Assembly (NCBI GenBank): GCA_017936265.1
Contig: JAGBFX010000019.1
Coordinates: 1 to 32,188 of the forward strand
Source: Bacteroidaceae bacterium
Lineage (GTDB): Bacteria; Bacteroidota; Bacteroidia; Bacteroidales; Bacteroidaceae
Direction of reading: 5' to 3'
DNA length: 32,188 bases
The position numbers and the translations under genes are program-made. How positions within the stretch are numbered: the stretch's first letter is position 1; each line of letters begins with the position of its first letter. Below the pieces are notes generated by a model. That model was not told the DNA's origin. It worked only from the letters and a program-made list of their open reading frames with translations, and searched no databases. Below are positions 1 to 6,139 of this stretch, piece after piece.

Positions 1-396
1 CGTCCAACGGTTTCACTTAGCGATGCTTTCCGTCTGCAATTCCGTGTTAAAGAAAACGACAACGACACCAACTGGGTAGAACGAATAAATAATGTGGGAT
101 CGGATGGCACAGATATTTTAGTGAAAGCAATGGTGAATATCATGCTTATTAATGTCTTCAAAAAGAAGGTAGCAAAGAAGAGTGGAGACTTCATTGTGCA
201 TTGTATGATGGACGAAATTGGACGATTACATCCCAATAATATTAAAGGTATTTTACAGTTTGCAAATTCACGTAATATTTATCTAATCAATAGTTCTCCA
301 ACGTCGTATAATCCATATGATTACCGCTATACTTATATGTTGAGTAAACATGGGGTGAAGACAAGAGTTGAAAAATTATTGAAACGTACTAACTAA
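1..396 (+). CDS. C-terminal end of an SMC/MukB-like ATPase, JetC-like (partial, 5' end outside window)
   Basis: Frame 1 is open from the first base, so this is the last 131 codons of a longer gene; the ATG at 94 is internal. The tail holds the second half of an ABC/SMC-type ATPase head. A degenerate signature motif (GSDGTDILVKAM, codons 32-43) is followed by a hydrophobic strand ending in Asp-Glu (FIVHCMMDEIG), which is a Walker B. A further strand (NIYLINSSP) sits where a switch region is expected. This layout is known from MukB/MksB/JetC ATPases, which work with a kleisin (JetA) and a winged-helix partner (JetB) to extrude and recognise plasmid DNA. The next gene, 9 bases downstream, is a JetD-like Toprim protein, which is the usual JetC-JetD order. 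JetA and JetB would have to lie upstream. The region is AT-richer than the genes from 1381 on, suggesting horizontal acquisition. A different SMC-like ATPase family cannot be excluded from this fragment. Confidence 0.68.
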   Translation, partial: RPTVSLSDAFRLQFRVKENDNDTNWVERINNVGSDGTDILVKAMVNIMLINVFKKKVAKKSGDFIVHCMMDEIGRLHPNNIKGILQFANSRNIYLINSSPTSYNPYDYRYTYMLSKHGVKTRVEKLLKRTN

Positions 397-405
397 TTGT
401 AATAT

Positions 406-1251
406 ATGGCAATAAGTGCATCAATAAAAGCTTTGATGACAGGTGAGCAAGTCGCCGGTTCGAAAATAAATAATAAATTACTAGAAGAACTGTTAGCTGA
501 AGGTCTGTTATTGGTTAATTCTCGTGGTTCCAGAAAATCATATCGTGCACGTGATGTCAATGCCCTAAAACGTTATCTCATTGATAAAGACGAGAACTAT
601 CGTATGTTGGAAGTTGATGTGTTAGATTCGCGTGCTTATATGGCTGCGGAAACAGGTAACTCAAAACTTGCAATAGTTCGTTCGTGCCCAGGATTTCCAG
701 TGAATAGTTATGAATCTATTGAGTGCTGGTTGAATACTGAACCCTTTGTGGTTAATCCCCAGGAAGGGTATTTCTTCTTCGTTACAGAATGGAATCATTT
801 TTCAATACCAGAGGATGTGACAGTCATCGGTATCGAAAATATGGAAAACTTTAGACTGATTCGCCAACAAAGATCGTTTTTTGGGACTTACCTCAAAACA
901 CGTAGATTGCCAACAAAAGTGCTTTTTGTTTCTCGATATCCACAATCAGTAGACTTGAGGAAGTGGCTTGTGTCTATTCCTAACCATTATCTACATTTCG
1001 GTGATTTTGATCTGGCAGGCATTCATATATTTTTATCTGAGTTTCAACGATATTTAGGTAAGGAGCGTTCCTCTTATTTAATACCAGATGATATTAAATC
1101 CAGACTAAAATCAGGTTCAAGAAAAAGATATGATGAACAGTTTTGTCGTTTCAAAGACATAAAATCTGATTGTTGCGAGTTGCAACAGTTAATAGACCTA
1201 ATTCACGCTGAACGCAAAGCATATGATCAAGAAGGCTATATATTGTCGTAA
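406..1251 (+). CDS. Toprim-domain protein, JetD-like (Wadjet-type DNA nuclease subunit)
   Basis: A 281-residue soluble protein. The N-terminal part (about residues 1-60) looks like a winged helix. The C-terminal part carries a Toprim fold: the acidic strand VIGIENMENF with Glu144, then HFGDFDLAG with Asp200 and Asp202, the Glu...Asp-x-Asp metal site of DUF2220/JetD proteins. It ends in a helix containing DQE, also seen in that family. In Wadjet systems JetD is the nuclease that cuts circular plasmid DNA once the SMC-like JetABC complex stalls on it. Family members I know are nearer 380-400 residues, so this one is compact, mainly in its N-terminal half. It starts 9 bases after the stop of the SMC-like ATPase and is probably co-transcribed with it. 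Function is inferred from motifs and gene order. Confidence 0.72.
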   Translation: MAISASIKALMTGEQVAGSKINNKLLEELLAEGLLLVNSRGSRKSYRARDVNALKRYLIDKDENYRMLEVDVLDSRAYMAAETGNSKLAIVRSCPGFPVNSYESIECWLNTEPFVVNPQEGYFFFVTEWNHFSIPEDVTVIGIENMENFRLIRQQRSFFGTYLKTRRLPTKVLFVSRYPQSVDLRKWLVSIPNHYLHFGDFDLAGIHIFLSEFQRYLGKERSSYLIPDDIKSRLKSGSRKRYDEQFCRFKDIKSDCCELQQLIDLIHAERKAYDQEGYILS

Positions 1252-1312
1252 ATTCATATAGACTTTTTATGAGTCCAATGATTCGGATAATAATAAAATT
1301 AACAATATATCC

Positions 1313-1342
1313 TTTTTCTTCACTTAGCTTTCATTATTTTTG
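1313..1342 (+). promoter_or_regulatory. Probable Bacteroidetes promoter for the OPT transporter
   Basis: TATTTTTG at 1335-1342 matches the -7 consensus TAnnTTTG. A T-run at 1313-1316 sits 18 bases upstream, where the -33 TTTG box should be, but lacks the G. The start codon follows 38 bases downstream. The stretch 1252-1380 holds no gene and marks the join between the AT-rich left edge and the core genes. Confidence 0.5.
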
Positions 1343-1380
1343 CAAAATATCATTAAATGGTAAAATAAACAGTATATAAA

Positions 1381-3366
1381 ATGAAACAGGAAAATGAAAA
1401 ACCGACGGGATTGCCGGAAAACGCGTTCCGTCCTTTGAACGAGGGTGAGGAGTACAAGCCCTTGATGTCACCTGACAAGAAGTACCCCGAGGTCAACTTC
1501 TGGTCGGTGTCGTGGGGTATCCTCATGGCGGTGCTCTTCTCGGCAGCATCGGCTTATCTTGGTCTTAAGGTGGGTCAGGTGTTCGAGGCTGCTATTCCCA
1601 TTGCAATCATTGCAGTAGGTATGTCTACTCTCGCAAAGCGCAAGGGTGCTCTCGGCGAGAATGTGATTATCCAGTCTATCGGTGCATGCTCGGGCGTTAT
1701 TGTCGCAGGTGCCATCTTTACATTGCCGGCACTTTACATCCTGCAGGCGAAGTACCCCGAGATGACCGTGAACTTCATGCAGATGTTCATCAGTTCGTTG
1801 CTTGGCGGTATACTGGGTATTCTGTTCCTTATCCCTTTCCGCAAGTACTTCGTTAAGGAGAAGCATGGCGAGTACCCTTTCCCCGAGGCTACGGCAAGTA
1901 CCCAGGTGCTTATTTCGGGCGAGAAGGGCGGTAGCCAGGCGAAGCCTCTGCTCATTGCGGGTCTCATCGGTGGTCTCTACGACTTCATCGTGGCTACCTT
2001 CGGCTGGTGGAACGAGAATGTGACTACACGTATTGTAGGCTGGGGCGAGGTGCTTGCCGACAAGGCGAAGATTGTCCTTAAAATCAATGTCGGTGCTGCG
2101 GTGCTTGGTCTCGGTTGTATCATCGGCCTCAAGTATGCAATCATCATCTGTGTGGGTTCTTTGGCTGTGTGGCTCATCATAATCCCTGGCATGTCACTGC
2201 TTTTCGGTGACCAGGTGTTGAATGCATGGAATCCCGCCATTGTACAGACTGTCAGCGAGATGTCTCCCGAGGTTATCTTCAAGGAGTATGCAAAGAGCAT
2301 CGGTATAGGCGGTATCGCCATGGCCGGTGTAATAGGTATCTTCAGGTCTTGGGGCATCATCAAGAGTGCTGTCGGTCTCGCTGCGCGTGAGATTGGCGGC
2401 AAGAAGGGTGGCGAGAATGTGGAGCGTACACAGAAGGACCTCTCGATGAAGGTTGTGCTCTTCGGCTCTATCTTCACTCTTTTGCTGGTGTTCGCGTTCT
2501 TCGTGCTTGATGTCATGAACGGTAATCTCCTGCACAGTATTGTCGCTGTCCTGCTTGTGGCTGTCATATCTTTCCTCTTCACAACCGTGGCTGCCAATGC
2601 AATCGCAATCGTGGGCTCGAACCCTGTGTCGGGTATGACGCTTATGACTCTCATCCTTGCATCGGTAATCATGGTCGCTGTAGGGCTGAAAGGCTCATCA
2701 GGCATGGTCGCTGCACTCATCATGGGCGGTGTGGTATGTACTGCACTCTCAATGGCGGGTGGCTTCATCACTGACCTCAAGATTGGCTATTGGCTGGGCA
2801 GCACCCCTGCAAAGCAGCAGACATGGAAGTTCTTGGGTACATTGGTTTCGGCCGCTACCGTTGCAGGTGTAATCATGATTCTCAACAAGACATACGGTTT
2901 CACAAGCGGCGAGCTTGCTGCGCCTCAGGCAAATGCCATGGCAGCAGTCATCGATCCGCTGATGAACGGTGTAGGTGCACCTTGGCTGCTCTATGATATA
3001 GGTGCCGCCTTGGCGCTTGTGCTTACGTTCTGTAATGTTCCTGCATTGCCTTTCGCACTCGGTATGTTCATACCTCTCGAACTTAACCTTCCTCTTCTTG
3101 TGGGTGGTATCATCAACTGGTATGTGACAACACGCAGCAATGATGCTGCATTGAATGCCGAGCGTGGCGAGAAGTGTACTCTGCTTGCATCGGGTTTCAT
3201 CGCCGGTGGTGCGCTTATGGGTGTGCTCAGTGCCGGTCTCCGTTTCGGCGGTATCAACATGATAAACGAGGCATGGCTTGCATGCTACTGGAGCGAGGCC
3301 ATTGCCATTGTGGCATACGCTTTGCTCATCATCTACCTTGTGAGAGCAAGCATGAAGGTAAAGTGA
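1381..3366 (+). CDS. OPT-family oligopeptide transporter
   Basis: A 661-residue inner-membrane protein with about 14-16 hydrophobic segments. The N-terminal tail is short and cytoplasmic (residues 1-40), followed by the first helix (WGILMAVLFSAASAYLGLK). The loop motif HGEYPFPEATAS (residues 162-173) and NPVSGMTLM further on are hallmarks of the bacterial branch of the OPT family. These proteins import oligopeptides, and some eukaryotic relatives carry metal chelates; the substrate here cannot be read from sequence. Length is normal for bacterial members. It stands alone as a plus-strand unit with its own promoter, and it ends at a long palindrome facing the convergent patatin gene. Large opposite-strand open frames within it are by-products of its codon use. 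Confidence 0.93.
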   Translation: MKQENEKPTGLPENAFRPLNEGEEYKPLMSPDKKYPEVNFWSVSWGILMAVLFSAASAYLGLKVGQVFEAAIPIAIIAVGMSTLAKRKGALGENVIIQSIGACSGVIVAGAIFTLPALYILQAKYPEMTVNFMQMFISSLLGGILGILFLIPFRKYFVKEKHGEYPFPEATASTQVLISGEKGGSQAKPLLIAGLIGGLYDFIVATFGWWNENVTTRIVGWGEVLADKAKIVLKINVGAAVLGLGCIIGLKYAIIICVGSLAVWLIIIPGMSLLFGDQVLNAWNPAIVQTVSEMSPEVIFKEYAKSIGIGGIAMAGVIGIFRSWGIIKSAVGLAAREIGGKKGGENVERTQKDLSMKVVLFGSIFTLLLVFAFFVLDVMNGNLLHSIVAVLLVAVISFLFTTVAANAIAIVGSNPVSGMTLMTLILASVIMVAVGLKGSSGMVAALIMGGVVCTALSMAGGFITDLKIGYWLGSTPAKQQTWKFLGTLVSAATVAGVIMILNKTYGFTSGELAAPQANAMAAVIDPLMNGVGAPWLLYDIGAALALVLTFCNVPALPFALGMFIPLELNLPLLVGGIINWYVTTRSNDAALNAERGEKCTLLASGFIAGGALMGVLSAGLRFGGINMINEAWLACYWSEAIAIVAYALLIIYLVRASMKVK

Positions 3367-3385
3367 CAACAGGATATTCCGACAT

Positions 3386-3433
3386 TTGAACAATAAAAGC
3401 AACAATCACGTGATTGTTGCTTTTATTGTTCAA
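3386..3433. terminator. Perfect 48-base palindrome, likely bidirectional terminator
   Basis: Two 24-base arms (3386-3409 and 3410-3433) are exact reverse complements with no loop other than the central CACGTG. The T-rich stretch lies within the arms. It sits between the stop of the OPT gene (3366) and the convergent patatin gene, and includes the patatin stop codon (3423-3425) and its last codons. Confidence 0.75.
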
Positions 3434-5708
3434 TGAAACGTTCATGGAACATGAACCAACCGATAGTGATACCGAAATTGACGCTGTTTCTGTGCGAACT
3501 GTAATAGTTGGCAAATGCGCTAACTGATATGTTCGAGAACTTTGCTGCGACAGTGAAATCGCCTATGTACTGGAAGTCGTTGAAACGCTTTCCCGCATAA
3601 TAGGCTGTACCGTCGCTCTTCTCTTTAATCATACGGTAGGGCACAAAGGCATAGAAGCTGGGGCGTATCTGCAGAAAATTGTTCAGCTTGATGATCGGAG
3701 TGACACCACCTGCAACGAACTGGTTGGCACGGAACTTTGGGTCGTAGTTGAAGAGGCTGTTCATGGTGGGTGTGAAGGATCCGGCCTGCATCATTGTCGA
3801 CTGATAGGTGTGTGACAATCTACGGGTTGAATAGAAGAGCTGAAGGTATGTACCCAACGTCAGTTTCTTGCCCACATCGAAGTGGTCGCGGCGTATGTAT
3901 CCCAACTGTAGCCATGATTGCTCAATCCTGTTTGTCGGCAACTCTGTGATACCGCGGTATTTCTCGGTGCCGGTAATGAACTGTGCCGTCAGCGACTCGT
4001 ACATTCCCGATGTGGAGTATACCTTGGCATCGAGAGTGTTGCCTTCGAACCTTATCCCTGTGCCATAAAGTACCATGTCGTTCCTGTCATATTCAGGTGT
4101 GTTCAGGTCGAGTATGTTCGATGGCATATACTCATCCTTGATGTCGGCTATGCCTATGCTGAACTCTGCCTTATGCTGGCTCAGGAACGGAAGTATGAAC
4201 TTTACCTTCGCGAACATCTCGCGCTGGTGGTTGAGTGCCATTGAGTTCTCCATCGAGAAGGGGTACTTCATGTTGAAGTAGTCAATGGTGGAGTATGAGC
4301 CGAGGAACTTCATCGATACGGGCAACTTGGTCAGGAAATCTATACGTGCCGATATCTGGGCATTGTTGTAAACCTTACCGAACTGGCCGTCAAGGATGAA
4401 CTCCTTAGCGTGGTTGTCGAGGTTGCGGTAATGTAGCCCGAAGTAGAGCTGGTTCGACACGTTGGTAGCCATGTTGCCACCCAACTTGAGTGTGAATGGC
4501 GGGTTGATGCTTGCATCAATGTAGAGCGTGTATGTGCTGTCGGCCTCATTATATACCGCATGCGGGATGATGGACTCGATGTTGTTGCCCGACATGAGGC
4601 TGTAGTATCCCTTCTTGCACTCATCGTACGTAAACGTGTCGCCGAACTTGCGGAATTCATTAGCGATAGACCTCTGCTGTTCCTTTGTGACACCGCTGAC
4701 AACCACGTCTCTGAACTTCAGCTCGGGTATACGTTTCTTAAATTTCTTGCGGCTGTCGGCGAGCAGGGTGCTGTCACGTCGTGTGCGGATACGTCCCTTA
4801 ATGGAATCTATTCTTTCCATTGTATGTATGTATCCGGCATCTACTATCTCATCAATCTTGTGGAAATCGAGAAGGTTCACTCCCTTGGCGTCGATATTGA
4901 GCAGGAAACCATCCTTGTCGCTTATGGTGTAGTCACTTCTGTTTATAATCATGTTCTGCACTTGGCTCATGATGTCCCTCTCATCGGGTGGTGGGGGATT
5001 GTCGCTGACTACACTTCCAATAATCATGTCCGGGCTGAACTCATCTTTCATTATGTCAAGCGGGAAGTTGTTGTATATGCCTCCATCATATAGCAGTATG
5101 CCATCCTTCCTTATCGGCTTAAAGAAAAACGGATAGCTCATTGAGGCGCGTACCGCATCGCCGAGGTCACCATTGGAAAAAACGACCTGCTTCTTCTTGT
5201 GTACGTCTGCAGCCACGCAACGGAAGGGAATCATCAGGCTGTCGAAGTCGCTCTTGCATGCTGCGTTTGCGCCGGCGAATATCTCCATGAATCCAAGGTT
5301 CATGGGAGTCGCACTGATAAGGTTGACTGTGGGCTTGAGAATGCGCAACGAATCCTTTATGTCGAAATGTATGCTCACCATGTCAGGGACATCCTTCGGG
5401 CGTTTGAAGTAGAACATGTACTTGCGGTCCATGGTTCCTGTGTACCAGCGTTGGAAATCGCTGCTTTTCATTACGGCAATCATCTCATCCGGAGTATATC
5501 CCATGGAGTAGAGCGCCGCTACTATGGCACCCATTGATGTTCCTGTTGCATAGTCAATGGGTATGTTCTCCTCCTCAAGTGCCTTGATTACTCCTATGTG
5601 GGCGAGTCCCTTTGCGCCGCCACCACTCATGACAAGTCCGACCTTCTGCTGCGCATTGAGCAGGGAAGGTAGGAGTGCGATGAGTATTATGGCAAGCAGT
5701 TTTTTCAT
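3423..5708 (-). CDS. Patatin-like phospholipase with C-terminal outer-membrane barrel (PlpD-like)
   Basis: A 761-residue exported protein. Residues 1-20 are a signal peptide (ends LLNAQ). The patatin domain follows (about 20-310). It has the oxyanion loop GGGAKG (29-34), the nucleophile Ser58 in GTSMG and the catalytic Asp208 in DGG, so the Ser-Asp dyad is complete. A short POTRA-like segment comes next (about 330-405), then a long stretch of alternating beta strands (about 410-761) like a BamA/Omp85 barrel. This is the layout of type Vd autotransporters such as PlpD and FplA, in which the barrel anchors or exports the lipase. The likely role is phospholipid hydrolysis at the cell surface or in the periplasm. 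It is transcribed alone, away from the addB terminator. Confidence 0.9.
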   Translation of the reverse strand: MKKLLAIILIALLPSLLNAQQKVGLVMSGGGAKGLAHIGVIKALEEENIPIDYATGTSMGAIVAALYSMGYTPDEMIAVMKSSDFQRWYTGTMDRKYMFYFKRPKDVPDMVSIHFDIKDSLRILKPTVNLISATPMNLGFMEIFAGANAACKSDFDSLMIPFRCVAADVHKKKQVVFSNGDLGDAVRASMSYPFFFKPIRKDGILLYDGGIYNNFPLDIMKDEFSPDMIIGSVVSDNPPPPDERDIMSQVQNMIINRSDYTISDKDGFLLNIDAKGVNLLDFHKIDEIVDAGYIHTMERIDSIKGRIRTRRDSTLLADSRKKFKKRIPELKFRDVVVSGVTKEQQRSIANEFRKFGDTFTYDECKKGYYSLMSGNNIESIIPHAVYNEADSTYTLYIDASINPPFTLKLGGNMATNVSNQLYFGLHYRNLDNHAKEFILDGQFGKVYNNAQISARIDFLTKLPVSMKFLGSYSTIDYFNMKYPFSMENSMALNHQREMFAKVKFILPFLSQHKAEFSIGIADIKDEYMPSNILDLNTPEYDRNDMVLYGTGIRFEGNTLDAKVYSTSGMYESLTAQFITGTEKYRGITELPTNRIEQSWLQLGYIRRDHFDVGKKLTLGTYLQLFYSTRRLSHTYQSTMMQAGSFTPTMNSLFNYDPKFRANQFVAGGVTPIIKLNNFLQIRPSFYAFVPYRMIKEKSDGTAYYAGKRFNDFQYIGDFTVAAKFSNISVSAFANYYSSHRNSVNFGITIGWFMFHERFIEQ

Positions 5709-5820
5709 TTCTGTCTATCGGTAATCATATCATTCTGTGAAAACATCAACATACGAACAAGACGGATGAAACCTGTTTAAGCATATCATTGCGAGTGAAG
5801 ACTATTTTCACACTTTAGTG

Positions 5821-5828
5821 CAAAATTA
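5821..5828 (-). promoter_or_regulatory. Probable -7 element for the patatin gene
   Basis: The minus strand reads TAATTTTG, an exact match to TAnnTTTG, 113 bases before the patatin start codon. No convincing TTTG is at the usual distance upstream, so only the -7 box is claimed. Confidence 0.4.
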
Positions 5829-5960
5829 TTAATAATTTTCAGAATATGTTATCCAAAATATATTCTTTAATGTTCATTAAGTATTCAAAAACAGTTCATG
5901 AGCGGTTAAACGTAGCTGTCGCCTACGGTTAAGGCAACTTTTCCGTTCCTTTACCCGGGC

Positions 5961-5996
5961 AAAAAAAAGCTGCGCCTTAGGGGAACGACGCAGCTT
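5961..5996 (-). terminator. Intrinsic terminator downstream of addB
   Basis: On the minus strand the 8-base arms AAGCTGCG and CGCAGCTT (5989-5996 and 5967-5974) flank a 14-base loop and run into a T8 tract (including the last two stem bases). This is a classical rho-independent terminator. It ends either the sbcD-addB operon or a small transcript from 6003-6103. Confidence 0.85.
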
Positions 5997-6002
5997 CTTT
6001 GT

Positions 6003-6103
6003 CCGAGCAAACGCTTTTGCCCGTTCGGGCATCGGCTTTCACAAGCGGATGCTACCGTAAATAAATCTATTACTATGAAAAACACATTCATATAACCGCT
6101 CGG
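6003..6103 (-). ncRNA. Possible structured RNA (small RNA or leader) upstream of a terminator
   Basis: The 431 bases between the patatin and addB genes hold no protein gene. Read on the minus strand, this part can fold into a hairpin at 6029-6052 (GCATC-C-GCTT, tetraloop GTGA of the GNRA type, AAGC-C-GATGC). A second, tight GCCCG/CGGGC hairpin overlaps it at 6019-6030. A 6-base pairing (6098-6103 with 6003-6008) could close the whole. The terminator at 5961-5996 follows directly. It may be a small RNA, a structured 3' end of the addB message, or an attenuator. No known riboswitch pattern was recognised and no clear promoter was found. Confidence 0.28.
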
Positions 6104-6139
6104 GAGGGAGGAATGTTCCGGGCACGTGGTTAAAAAATG

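Noticed and set aside
1977-2780. 267-residue minus-strand open frame within the OPT transporter gene
   Set aside because: It lies fully inside a clear gene on the other strand, is rich in Ser, Thr and Pro from reverse-read membrane codons, and has no recognisable motif.
2749-3405. 218-residue minus-strand open frame over the end of the OPT gene
   Set aside because: It has a Cys- and His-rich shadow composition, and overlaps the palindrome and the OPT gene.
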